Part shown: piece by piece, positions 15,685 through 23,408 of the stretch
Layout: every line of letters begins with the position of its first letter
Numbering within the stretch: the first letter of the stretch is position 1
Assembly (NCBI GenBank): GCA_002342035.1
Contig: DDPE01000017.1
Coordinates: 1 to 35,922, forward strand
Length of the DNA stretch: 35,922 nucleotides
Source of the DNA: Asticcacaulis sp. UBA2476
GTDB taxonomy: Bacteria > Pseudomonadota > Alphaproteobacteria > Caulobacterales > Caulobacteraceae
Reading direction: 5' to 3'
Position numbers and translations under genes: made by a program
Notes under the pieces: model-generated
Database searches by the model: none
Seen by the model: the letters and a program-made list of their open reading frames with translations, nothing else
Told to the model about the DNA's origin: nothing

Positions 15685-16614
15685 ATGAAATTAGCTTTCA
15701 TGGGAACGCCTGAGTTTGCGGTGAAGGCGCTGGCCGAACTGGTGGCGTCAGGCCATGAGGTCGTGTGCGTCTATTCCCAGCCGCCAAAGCCCAAGGGCCG
15801 TGGCCAGCAATTGTCGCCGTCGCCGGTCCATGCTTTCGCCGAAAGTCTGGGCATCGAAGTGCGCACGCCGGTATCCATGAAATCAGCCGAGGCCATTGCC
15901 GGGTTTCAGGCGCTGGATATCGATGCCTGTATCGTCGTCGCCTATGGTCAGATCTTAAAAAAAGCCGTGCTGGATCACCCGCGTCTGGGCTGTTTTAATC
16001 TGCACGCCTCGTTGTTGCCGCGCTGGCGCGGGGCCGCGCCCATCCAGCGAGCTATCATGGCGGGCGATGCCCATACCGGCGTGCAGGTTATGCGCATGAG
16101 TGAGGGCCTCGACGAAGGCCCGATCATCCTGTCTGGTCGGGTCGAAATCACCCCCGATGATACGGCCCAAACCCTGCATGATAAGCTGGCCCATACGGGG
16201 GCTGCCTTGTTGCCGGTGGCCCTGGCAGCGATTGAGCGTGGTGGGGCGGATGGCACGGAACAGGTCGGTGAGGTCACCTATGCCGCCAAGATTACCCCGG
16301 CAGAGGCCCGCATCGACTGGAACCGTCCGGCCAGGGAACTTGATTTCCACATTCGCGGCCTGTCGCCATTTCCGGGTGCCTGGTGTGAGCTGGAAACGCC
16401 CAAGGGGCCGCAACGGTTAAAGGTTCTGATGTCGCGGCGGTCGGACATGACCACAGATCAGCCCGCCGGAACCCTTATTGGCAGCGGGTTGAACATCGCC
16501 ACCAGCGACGGCGTGATCGAATTGCTGCGCGTCCAGCGCGAAGGCAAGGGCGCGCAGGATGCAGCATCCTTTCTGAATGGGGCGGGGTTAAGCGTCGGGG
16601 ATTGTCTGAATTAA
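15685..16614 (+). CDS. fmt: Methionyl-tRNA formyltransferase
   Basis: This 309-residue enzyme transfers formyl from 10-formyltetrahydrofolate to Met-tRNA(fMet). The N-terminal formyltransferase domain starts MKLAFMGTPEFAVKAL and holds the catalytic set N105 and H107 in NLHASLLPRWRGAAPI and D143 in GLDEGPI. The C-terminal OB-like tRNA-binding domain begins near residue 205. GAGGA (15674-15678) is 6 bases before the ATG. Its TAA stop overlaps the truA start (TAATG), so truA is coupled to it. Confidence 0.97.
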   Translation: MKLAFMGTPEFAVKALAELVASGHEVVCVYSQPPKPKGRGQQLSPSPVHAFAESLGIEVRTPVSMKSAEAIAGFQALDIDACIVVAYGQILKKAVLDHPRLGCFNLHASLLPRWRGAAPIQRAIMAGDAHTGVQVMRMSEGLDEGPIILSGRVEITPDDTAQTLHDKLAHTGAALLPVALAAIERGGADGTEQVGEVTYAAKITPAEARIDWNRPARELDFHIRGLSPFPGAWCELETPKGPQRLKVLMSRRSDMTTDQPAGTLIGSGLNIATSDGVIELLRVQREGKGAQDAASFLNGAGLSVGDCLN

Positions 16615-17387
16615 TGCCGCGTTATTCCTGCCTTATTGAGTATGACGGTCGGCCGTATAAGGGCTTTCAAGCGCAGGAAAACCTGCCGACCGTGCAGGGG
16701 GCGATTGAGGACGCGATCTTCAAATTTTCGGGTGAACGCCTGCGACTGACGGCGGCGGGGCGGACCGATACCGGCGTGCATGCCACCGGGCAGGTGGTGA
16801 CGTTTGACTTAGAGAAAACCTATCGCGGTGAGGTCGTCGCCAATGCGCTCAATGCCCATCTGATGCGGGAGCCGGTGTCGGTGCTGGAGGCCGCTCAGGT
16901 GCCGGACGATTTCTCGGCGCGGTTTTCGGCGACCGGGCGGATGTATCTGTACCGCATTCTTAATCGCCGTGCGTCGCCCGCACTTGATCTGGGGCGGGTG
17001 TGGCATGTCAAGAAACCGCTGGATGCGGCCGCCATGCAGACGGCGGCGAAAGCCCTGATCGGGCTGCATGATTTTACCACTTTTCGCCATGTGGAATGTC
17101 AGGCCAAATCGCCGATCAAGACGCTGGATATTGCCCGTGTCGCGCGTGTCGGGGATGAGGTGCATCTGGTGTTTGCGTCGCGATCCTTTTTGCATCGTCA
17201 GGTTCGGTCTATGGTCGGCACACTGGCCGAAGTCGGCATCGGGCGCTGGGATGTTGACGATGTGAAGGCGGCGTTAGAGGCCAAAGACCGCACCGCCTGC
17301 GGGCAGGTTGCCCCGCCGGAAGGTCTGTTCCTGACCCATGTCACCTATGAGGACGAGCCTGATTTTGAGGGGCGCAGTTCGATATAG
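16614..17387 (+). CDS. truA: tRNA pseudouridine synthase A (positions 38-40)
   Basis: This 257-residue TruA family enzyme converts uridines 38-40 in the anticodon stem to pseudouridine. The catalytic aspartate D52 is in AGRTDTGVHATGQV. Other signatures are YSCLIEYDGRPYKGFQ at the N-terminus, DFSARFSATGRMYLYRI, and FLHRQVRSMVGTL towards the C-terminus. ATG 16614 overlaps the fmt stop by one base and is chosen over the upstream TTG. The gene ends 9 bases before repeat copy C. Confidence 0.96.
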   Translation: MPRYSCLIEYDGRPYKGFQAQENLPTVQGAIEDAIFKFSGERLRLTAAGRTDTGVHATGQVVTFDLEKTYRGEVVANALNAHLMREPVSVLEAAQVPDDFSARFSATGRMYLYRILNRRASPALDLGRVWHVKKPLDAAAMQTAAKALIGLHDFTTFRHVECQAKSPIKTLDIARVARVGDEVHLVFASRSFLHRQVRSMVGTLAEVGIGRWDVDDVKAALEAKDRTACGQVAPPEGLFLTHVTYEDEPDFEGRSSI

Positions 17388-17395
17388 GGCGCGGG

Positions 17396-17480
17396 TAATT
17401 ACCCCCTCTTTCATTTGATGTGGGCTCAAATGAAAGCCGCACGGGCGGCCCCGTCCCCCTGCAACAGGGGGAGTTCTTAA
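17396..17480. repeat. Modular intergenic repeat, copy C (truncated)
   Basis: This copy keeps the TACCCCC segment, the CTTTCATTTG/CAAATGAAAG hairpin, the GGGCGGCCCC insert also seen in copy B, and the outer arm CTCCCCCTG/CAGGGGGAG-type end with GTTCTTAAG. The other outer arm and half of the GGTAAA hairpin are missing. It lies between the convergent genes truA and dapE. The dapE stop codon (complement of 17477-17479) is part of the TTAAGAAC boundary. Confidence 0.8.
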
Positions 17481-18631
17481 GCGGCGAATTTCTCGAAATA
17501 GAGTTCAATCAAACGCTGATAGGCGCGGGTCAGGTTTTCAAGATCGGCGACGGGTGTGGATTCATTGACCTGATGCATGGTCTGGCCGACCAGACCAAAT
17601 TCGACCACGGGGCACAGGGTGCGGATAAAGCGGGCATCCGACGTGCCGCCGGTGGTCGATGGGTCGGCTTCAGCGCCTAAAACTTCACGGATTGCGGCCA
17701 AAACCACATCGACAAATGGTCCGCCTTCGGTCAGGAAGGCCTCCCCCGATATGGTTGGTTTGAACTCGATCTGTGCCCCCGTTTTGTGCGCAAATTCATC
17801 GCACACACCCTGCATCCAGTCGGCCAAAGACTGCCCCGAATGCGTCGGATTAAAGCGGATATTGATCCGTCCGGTGGCCTTTTGCGGGATCAGATTGGTG
17901 GTGGCATTGCCGACATCAAAGGTGGTGATTTCAAGGTTTGATGGCAAAAACCGCTCATAGCCCTCATCCAATACCCGCGCGTTAAGCACCTGCATGATAT
18001 CGACCAGCACCGGCACCGGATTGAGCGCGCGCTGCGGGTAGGCGACATGGCCCTGCTTGCCCGTGACCGTGATCGTGGCGTTGATTGAGCCGCGCCGACC
18101 GACCTTGATCATATCACCCAACACCGCCGATGAGGTGGGTTCTCCGACGATGCAGTGGTCGATCACCTCGCCGCGGGCTTTCAGCCACTCAACGACCTTG
18201 ACCGTGCCGTCGGTGGCCACCCCTTCTTCGTCGCCGGTGATCAGAAACGACAGCGAACCCGGAACATTGTCAAGCCGCGCTACCGCGGCGATCCAGGTGG
18301 CGATTCCGCCCTTCATATCGACAGCGCCCCGTCCGGTCAGGACACCGTCGGTGATCTCACCGGCAAAGGGATCGCAGCGCCAGTCGTCGCGCGCGCCATC
18401 AGGCACCACATCGGTATGACCGGCAAAACACAGATTGGGAGAGGCCGTACCCCGGCGCGCATAGAGGTTTTCGATCTCACCATATTTCAGGCGCGTGCAG
18501 GTAAACCCCAGCTCTTCCAGCCAGCCCTGCACCACGTCCATCGCCCCTTCGTCGGCGGGGGTGACGGACGGGCGGCGGATCAGCTCTTGCGTTAACTGAA
18601 CGGGATCGGAATGTTTCTGTGTATTTGACAT
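17477..18631 (-). CDS. dapE: Succinyl-diaminopimelate desuccinylase
   Basis: This 384-residue M20-family metallohydrolase releases L,L-diaminopimelate from its N-succinyl form, for lysine and peptidoglycan synthesis. Zinc ligands and catalytic residues are seen in CFAGHTDVVPDG (H72, D74), GRGAVDMKGG (D105), TGDEEG (E135/E136) and GEPTSS. The C-terminal TSDARFI and a late metal histidine in GQTMHQVNE complete the site. ATG 18631 (MSNTQKHSDPVQLTQELIRR) gives the normal start; the upstream 21 codons are unlike the family. It is a single leftward gene divergent from the MFS exporter. Confidence 0.95.
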   Translation of the reverse strand: MSNTQKHSDPVQLTQELIRRPSVTPADEGAMDVVQGWLEELGFTCTRLKYGEIENLYARRGTASPNLCFAGHTDVVPDGARDDWRCDPFAGEITDGVLTGRGAVDMKGGIATWIAAVARLDNVPGSLSFLITGDEEGVATDGTVKVVEWLKARGEVIDHCIVGEPTSSAVLGDMIKVGRRGSINATITVTGKQGHVAYPQRALNPVPVLVDIMQVLNARVLDEGYERFLPSNLEITTFDVGNATTNLIPQKATGRINIRFNPTHSGQSLADWMQGVCDEFAHKTGAQIEFKPTISGEAFLTEGGPFVDVVLAAIREVLGAEADPSTTGGTSDARFIRTLCPVVEFGLVGQTMHQVNESTPVADLENLTRAYQRLIELYFEKFAA

Positions 18632-18686
18632 GAGGCTTGGTGTAAGACCTCCGGCTATATTAGGGAAGCCGCAATGTGACCGGTTT

Positions 18687-18709
18687 CCCGCCATTTCGGG
18701 ACTTTTTTT
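18687..18709 (+). terminator. Terminator-like stem and T run directly before the MFS start
   Basis: CCCG (18687-18690) and CGGG (18697-18700) form a short stem followed by seven Ts that run into the GTG start at 18710. It looks like a weak intrinsic terminator in the leader. It also means there is no Shine-Dalgarno sequence at that start. Confidence 0.35.
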
Positions 18710-19978
18710 GTGTCAAATCCCCCTGCCGAAATCCCGCCCATTGATCCATCGCCATCGCTCTATAAAGGGCCGCTGCAAATTCCGGCCTTTCGCAGTTTTC
18801 TGCTGGCACGCTTCATTTCGGTTCTAAGCTATTCGGCTCAGTCGGCGGCGATTGCCTGGCATATCTATGAAACGGCGCGTGAGACCACCGGGGTGGGGCA
18901 ATCAGCACTCTATGTCGGGCTGATGGGCCTGTGTCAGTTTATCGCCATGTTTATCACGACCCTGCCCGCCGGGGTGGTCGTGGACAAATACGACCGCAAG
19001 AAGGTAATGGGCTTTACGATTGCCGCTCAGGCCGTGATTGCGCTTGGGTTTTTTGCGCTGGCCGTGACGCCGGACTCGCCGTTCTGGGCGCTGTTTGTGC
19101 TGTCGGCCTGTCTGGGGGTGACGCGCTCCTTTATCGCCCCCGCAGGGTCCAGTATTGGGCCAATGATCGTGCCGCGCGATATGCTGCCCAAAGCCATCGC
19201 CATCAACTCGCTATCGTTTCAGGTCGGGGGCGTGCTGGGGCCAGCCCTTGGGGGCGTGCTGGTGGCTGCCTCGACCGGCTTTGCCTACGGCGTCAGTGCG
19301 GTGTTGTTTATCCTTGCGGGCATTATCATCCTGAACATCAAGGCCAATACCCAGCCGGAATATGCGGGCGGTTCCAAAACTGAAATGGTCAAGGAAGGCC
19401 TCAGTTACATCTGGACTAATAAGGTCGTGCTGGGGGCTTTGTCGCTCGATCTGTTTGCGGTTTTGCTGGGCGGGGCAACGGCCTTGTTGCCCATTTTCGC
19501 CAAGGATGTTTTGCATGTCGGGCCGGAAGGTTACGGCATATTGCGGTCTTCGGCGGCGGTCGGCGCCATGGCCACGGCGGCTTGGTTGGCGCGTTCGCCG
19601 ATCCGGCGTCATGCCGGGAAATGGATGTATGGCGGGGTAGCGGTATTTGGTATCTGCACCATCATTTTCGGCATATCCCAGAGCTTTTGGGTGTCGGTGG
19701 CAGCCTTGGTTGTGCTGGGCGCGGCGGATATGGTCAGCGTCTATGTGCGCGGGACGTTGGTGCAGATCGTCACACCGGATTACATGCGCGGGCGGGTGGC
19801 CTCGGTATCATATCTGTTTATCGGGGCGTCCAACGAACTGGGCGAGTTTGAATCCGGCGTCGTGGCACGGTTCTTGGGGCCGGTAGGGGCGGCGCTGTTT
19901 GGCGGTATCGGTTCGCTGATTGTCACCGGCGCGTGGGTCAAGCTGTTTCCGGCGCTCTACAAATCCGATAGCCTGTAA
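18710..19978 (+). CDS. MFS transporter, EntS-like MFS_3 family
   Basis: This 422-residue inner membrane exporter has about twelve hydrophobic segments. The first is preceded by the FRSFLLARFISVLSYSAQSAAIAWHIYE signature region seen in MFS_3/enterobactin exporter S-like proteins (given here only as a description of residues about 28-48). The cytoplasmic loop motif between TM2 and TM3 is GVVVDKYDRKKVM. The C-terminal half repeats the pattern around YVRGTLVQIVTPDYMRGRVA, also typical. The substrate is not predictable; members export siderophores or drugs. GTG 18710 is used because there is no in-frame ATG until about residue 74, but no ribosome site precedes it. Confidence 0.85.
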   Translation: MSNPPAEIPPIDPSPSLYKGPLQIPAFRSFLLARFISVLSYSAQSAAIAWHIYETARETTGVGQSALYVGLMGLCQFIAMFITTLPAGVVVDKYDRKKVMGFTIAAQAVIALGFFALAVTPDSPFWALFVLSACLGVTRSFIAPAGSSIGPMIVPRDMLPKAIAINSLSFQVGGVLGPALGGVLVAASTGFAYGVSAVLFILAGIIILNIKANTQPEYAGGSKTEMVKEGLSYIWTNKVVLGALSLDLFAVLLGGATALLPIFAKDVLHVGPEGYGILRSSAAVGAMATAAWLARSPIRRHAGKWMYGGVAVFGICTIIFGISQSFWVSVAALVVLGAADMVSVYVRGTLVQIVTPDYMRGRVASVSYLFIGASNELGEFESGVVARFLGPVGAALFGGIGSLIVTGAWVKLFPALYKSDSL

Positions 19979-19980
19979 CT

Positions 19981-20022
19981 AAATCAACTAATATTGACTC
20001 AGGGTTGATTTAACGCTATATA
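19981..20022 (+). promoter_or_regulatory. Sigma70 promoter with GANTC site and operator-like dyad, driving a candidate RNA
   Basis: TTGACT (19994-19999), a 17-base spacer and TATATA (20017-20022) form a near-consensus promoter with ideal spacing. The -35 overlaps GACTC (19996-20000), a GANTC site for the CcrM adenine methyltransferase of alphaproteobacteria. An 8-bp inverted repeat, AAATCAAC (19981-19988) and GTTGATTT (20004-20011), brackets the -35 like an operator. No ORF follows on this strand. Confidence 0.7.
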
Positions 20023-20027
20023 TAGTG

Positions 20028-20345
20028 AACCGCTCAAGTGGGGCGGAAGGAGTTTCTTTTGGAAGCGTTTCTGATGCCCCATCTCTCAAGGCTAGACTAC
20101 TTCTACTAGACTTGAGGTGCTCCTGAATGGGGTTAGGCTAAGATCAAACAGTGACCTAAATTGTAGAAGAGTTTAGGTTCGCAAATACATCGTCAACGAT
20201 TCATGGGGCAGCGGGAAGCTGCTCCTATAATATGGGTTCGGTGTCCCCTGCGAATAAGTTCGATGAGGAAGTGTAGGAGCGCCTAAAGGCGAAGTGGACG
20301 AGTCCATGAAGCCTTTCCAGCGAGGGCACTTCCTCCAGCCACTTA
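20028..20345 (+). ncRNA. Candidate structured non-coding RNA, class unknown
   Basis: No credible gene lies here, yet perfect inverted repeats fill the region downstream of a strong promoter. Hairpin 1 is CCCCAT/ATGGGG (20077-20082, 20127-20132) enclosing CTCAAG/CTTGAG (20085-20090, 20111-20116) and CTAG/CTAG. Hairpin 2 is ACCTAAA/TTTAGGT (20154-20160, 20172-20178). Their loops carry complementary CTTCTAC (20100-20106) and GTAGAAG (20163-20169), a possible kissing contact. Hairpin 3 is GGGGCAGC/GCTGCTCC (20205-20225). TTCGCA/TGCGAA (20178-20183, 20249-20254) encloses it. The last domain nests GAGGAAGTG/CACTTCCTC (20265-20273, 20327-20335), AAAGGC/GCCTTT and TGGA/TCCA. AAGTGG (20036-20041) and CCACTT (20339-20344) could join the two ends. 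It lacks the conserved sequences of tmRNA, RNase P RNA and SRP RNA. The start and end are estimates; the end abuts the stop of the opposing gene. Confidence 0.6.
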
Positions 20346-21677
20346 TTATTCCGTCTCCGACAGAACCTTGCGCAATATCTCCACTGCCTGATCGATATGG
20401 GTTTTCTCTAGGATCAGAGGCGGAGACATGGCGATGATGTCACCCGTGACGCGGATCAGCAGACCGGCATCGAAGGCTTTGTTGAACACCTCCATCGCCC
20501 GCGCGGTGGCAGCACCAGAACGGGGCTCCAACTCGATCCCGCCGATCAGGCCCAGATTGCGGATATCGATGACATGACGAGCGTCTTTTAAGGAATGGAT
20601 CGCCTCCTGCCAGTAGGGGGCCATATCGGCAGCGCGGGCAAACAGGCCTTCTTCGACATAGGTCTCTAAGGTCGCAATCCCCGCCGCACAGGCTAGTGGG
20701 TGGCCGGTATAGGTATAGCCGTGGAACAGCTCAATCGGCGTCTCAGAGGTCTGCATAAAGGTGTCATAGATGCGGTTGGATACAGCGACTGCGCCCATCG
20801 GTACGGCGGCATTGGTGATGCCCTTGGCCATGCACATGATGTCGGGCCGCACACCGAAATAATCGGCCCCGAAGGCCGCACCCAATCGCCCGAAGCCGGT
20901 GATGACTTCATCGAAAATCAGCAAAATATCGTGTTTGTCGCAAATCTCACGCAGGCGTTTCAAATAGCCCTTGGGCGGCACCAGAACCCCGGTCGATCCG
21001 GCCACAGGTTCCACGATCACCGCCGCAATGGTTGAGGCGTCATGCAGGGTGATGATCCGCTCCAGCGCTTCGGCAGAGTCCAGACCGTGCTCCGGCTCGC
21101 CCTTGATAAAGCGGCCACATTCGGGCTGATAGGTGTGGGGCAGGTGGTCAACGCCATTGAGCAGCGGGCCAAATAATCTGTTTTTGGGGATACCGCCCAC
21201 GCTGATGCCGCCAAAGCCGACCCCGTGATAGGCGCGTTCCCGCCCGATGAGGCGTACCTTGCCCGCCATGCCGCGCACCCGCTGATAGGCCAGGGCGATC
21301 TTGAGCGCCGTATCAGCGGATTCTGAGCCCGAATTGGTCAGGAACACCCGCTTGAGGTCATAGGGCAAAAGCTTGGACAGCTTATGGGTAAACTCAAATA
21401 CCTTGGGGTGGGCCATGTTGAAGGTGGGGGCAAAATCCATCTCCGCCGCCTGTTTTTGAATGGCCGCAACGATTTTCGGGCGGTTGTGACCGGCGTTCGA
21501 GCACCATATACCCGCCGTCATATCCAGAATCTGGCGCCCGTCATGGCTTTGGTAGTGCATGTCCTTGGCCGACACCAACAGCCGCGGCTGGGCCTTAAAC
21601 TGCCGATTGGGGGTAAAGGGCATCCAAAAGCTGTCGAGCGCTTCGGGCGACGGCAGGTTGGGGCTGAGATTATCCAT
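20346..21677 (-). CDS. Class III aminotransferase, omega-amino acid (beta-alanine):pyruvate type
   Basis: This 443-residue PLP enzyme starts MDNLSPNLPSPEALDSFWMPFTPNRQF, a start typical of omega-amino acid:pyruvate transaminases. Seen are the early LDMTAGIWCSNAGHN, the cofactor contact NSGSESADTALKIAL, the aspartate in LLIFDEVITGFGRLG, and the PLP-binding lysine in MAKGITNAAVPMGAV. The likely reaction moves the amino group of beta-alanine or a related omega-amine to pyruvate, giving alanine. The substrate is inferred from the family. ATG 21677 is chosen because upstream residues to 21752 overlap the control region. It is divergent from a GntR regulator, which probably controls it. Confidence 0.88.
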   Translation of the reverse strand: MDNLSPNLPSPEALDSFWMPFTPNRQFKAQPRLLVSAKDMHYQSHDGRQILDMTAGIWCSNAGHNRPKIVAAIQKQAAEMDFAPTFNMAHPKVFEFTHKLSKLLPYDLKRVFLTNSGSESADTALKIALAYQRVRGMAGKVRLIGRERAYHGVGFGGISVGGIPKNRLFGPLLNGVDHLPHTYQPECGRFIKGEPEHGLDSAEALERIITLHDASTIAAVIVEPVAGSTGVLVPPKGYLKRLREICDKHDILLIFDEVITGFGRLGAAFGADYFGVRPDIMCMAKGITNAAVPMGAVAVSNRIYDTFMQTSETPIELFHGYTYTGHPLACAAGIATLETYVEEGLFARAADMAPYWQEAIHSLKDARHVIDIRNLGLIGGIELEPRSGAATARAMEVFNKAFDAGLLIRVTGDIIAMSPPLILEKTHIDQAVEILRKVLSETE

Positions 21678-21743
21678 TATACGAAAAATCCCTGATGACG
21701 GGGTGGTAAAACATGTGACACTATGAGTCAGGCGACCGGCAAT

Positions 21744-21753
21744 TGTGATCACA
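21744..21753. promoter_or_regulatory. Candidate GntR-family operator
   Basis: TGTGATCACA is a perfect 10-bp palindrome in the 120-base spacer between the aminotransferase and its divergent GntR-type regulator. Its form (TGT-N4-ACA) is like FadR/VanR subfamily operators. A second related TGTGACA lies at about 21715-21721. Confidence 0.45.
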
Positions 21754-21797
21754 CATCATCTGGCCCTGCAAGAATATTCCGTTTCAGGAGATGCGTT

Positions 21798-22478
21798 TTG
21801 GCTGTGGAAGCGTTGAGTTCATATTTGCTAAAGGCCGATGACGCCGCCTTCCACGATCAGGTCTATGACGCCCTGGCCGAAGCCCTGACCGAAGGCGTGT
21901 TTGCGCCCGGTCAGTCGGTGTCGCTGCGCACACTTGCCAGCGGATTGAATGTGTCGCCCATGCCGGTGCGAGAGGCGGTGCGTCGTCTGATTGCGGAAAA
22001 AGCGCTGGAGTTGCAGCCGTCAAATAAGCGCCTGCGGGTGCCGTCATTGTCCGAAGATCGCCTGCATCAACTGGCCAAGGCCCGGTCCTGGGTCGAGCCG
22101 GAACTGGCGGCGATTGCGGCGATTAAGGCTACGCCCGAACTCATTGAGACCTTAAAAGAAGAAGACGACACCCTGATGGTCGCGCTCTCCAAAGGCGATG
22201 TCGAAGGCTATATGAAGGCCAACCACGCTTTTCATTTCCATATCTATAAAGCGGCTCATGCCGACCTGTTTTACGATATGGCGCGCACCCTGTGGCTGCA
22301 AACCGGGCCGTTTATGCGGGTGGTGTTTAATAAGCTCGGCACGGTGCAACTGCCCCGCGATCACCATCAGGAACTGATCGGGGCCTTTGCCGCCCGCGAT
22401 GCTGAGACGGCCCGCAAAGCTATGGCCGAGGATATCGCTGAGGGCATGGACCTGATGGTGGAGGCGGTGAGGGTATAA
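21798..22478 (+). CDS. GntR-family transcriptional regulator (FCD subfamily)
   Basis: This 226-residue protein has an N-terminal winged helix-turn-helix with the GntR signature SLRTLASGLNVSPMPVREAVRRL (quoted from residues about 38-56). A helical C-terminal FCD ligand domain follows, including the metal-type motifs NHAFHFHIYKAA and DHHQELIGAFAARD. A TTG start at 21798 is proposed because GGAG (21787-21790) is 7 bases upstream; the frame is open to ATG 21723 but those residues are unlike the family. GTG 21804 is another option. Being divergent from the aminotransferase gene, it is probably a local, metabolite-controlled regulator of omega-amino acid use. It ends 3 bases before the converging flgL stop. 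Confidence 0.85.
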   Translation: MAVEALSSYLLKADDAAFHDQVYDALAEALTEGVFAPGQSVSLRTLASGLNVSPMPVREAVRRLIAEKALELQPSNKRLRVPSLSEDRLHQLAKARSWVEPELAAIAAIKATPELIETLKEEDDTLMVALSKGDVEGYMKANHAFHFHIYKAAHADLFYDMARTLWLQTGPFMRVVFNKLGTVQLPRDHHQELIGAFAARDAETARKAMAEDIAEGMDLMVEAVRV

Positions 22479-22481
22479 GTC

Positions 22482-23405
22482 CTACCGCAGTAGATCCAGC
22501 AACGTCGTCTGACTGAGGTTGGCGACGACCTGAGCGGAGGCATTGACCGACACGGTCGCCATCTCAAGCTTTGTGTAGGCTTCGGCAAGATCGACGCCGG
22601 TGCGATCGGACAACAGGCCCTGCAATGAAGTCGATTGGGCTGTCAAAGAGGTGGCCGCATTTTCGACCCGGTTCTGATAGGTGCCGTTGAGCGAGGTCGA
22701 TTCCAGCACATTATTATAGGCGGTCGCAAAGCGCGACGCGATGCCGGTCAGAAAGGTCTGCTGAGCATCATTAAGCTCACCGTCCAGCGGGCCGTTGGCA
22801 GACGCATGGTAGTCATAAAGATCCTTATAGATCTGCATGACTTCGCTGCCGAGATCATCAGCCAGCATGCCGGTCTGCAGCTTGGTGGTGGCATCAATCT
22901 GGGAGCTTTTCTTGATGGTGCCGTTATCGAAAGCATCAGCGACATTGGTCAGCGCCGCCGCTTCGGCGATAGTTGAGACATTGACGGGGGCGGTGTCATC
23001 CTTGCCGCCCGCAAACAGGTATTGGCCCTGATGCTTGAAGTTCAGGCCATCAACCACGGCGGCGAAATCGGAATTGAGCGCCTGCATCATGGTGTTGGCG
23101 CTGCCATTTGCCAGGGCATCAAGGATGGTCTGACGCGCCCCTTCGGCACCTTCGCCAACGCGCTCCAGCGCCAGATTCTGGGTATCGAGGCGGTCAGCGA
23201 CCGTCTGGTTGACGCTGAGATAGCCTTCAATGCGCGTGACCGAAGACTGATAAGAGGCCACGATTTCCGAAGAGCGGCCATAGCCACGCAGATCGGTGGC
23301 GACCTTTTGGGTTTGAACCTGCTCATTGGCCTGATTTTGGCGCGATTGCGCCTGCATCAGGTTTGATAAGGCATTGTTCCAGCTTTGCGAGGTCGAGATT
23401 CTCAT
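22482..23405 (-). CDS. flgL: Flagellar hook-filament junction protein
   Basis: FlgL (HAP3) forms the second ring of the hook-filament junction and adapts the hook to the flagellin filament outside the cell. The 307-residue product has the flagellin-like N-terminal coiled coil starting MRISTSQSWNNALSNL, a variable middle with GQYLFAGGKDD, and a C-terminal helix (TKLEMATVSVNASAQVVANL) ending in LLDLLR. There is no signal peptide, as for proteins exported by the flagellar type III system. It starts 3 bases after the flgK stop, in the standard flgK-flgL operon. Confidence 0.93.
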   Translation of the reverse strand: MRISTSQSWNNALSNLMQAQSRQNQANEQVQTQKVATDLRGYGRSSEIVASYQSSVTRIEGYLSVNQTVADRLDTQNLALERVGEGAEGARQTILDALANGSANTMMQALNSDFAAVVDGLNFKHQGQYLFAGGKDDTAPVNVSTIAEAAALTNVADAFDNGTIKKSSQIDATTKLQTGMLADDLGSEVMQIYKDLYDYHASANGPLDGELNDAQQTFLTGIASRFATAYNNVLESTSLNGTYQNRVENAATSLTAQSTSLQGLLSDRTGVDLAEAYTKLEMATVSVNASAQVVANLSQTTLLDLLR

Positions 23406-23408
23406 GAC

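Noticed and set aside
20290..20310. GGACGAGTCC resembling part of a hammerhead ribozyme
   Set aside because: The hammerhead core CUGANGA with GAAA is missing; the only CTGATG (20071-20076) is followed by CCCC and is far away.
20028..20345. Candidate RNA as tmRNA, RNase P RNA, SRP RNA or 6S RNA
   Set aside because: No tag reading frame of the Caulobacter ANDN type and no CCA-type acceptor with T-loop in either half; no GAGGAAAGUCC or ACAGAA core of RNase P; no GGUCAGG/GGAAGG SRP core; not a single long hairpin with a central bubble as in 6S RNA.
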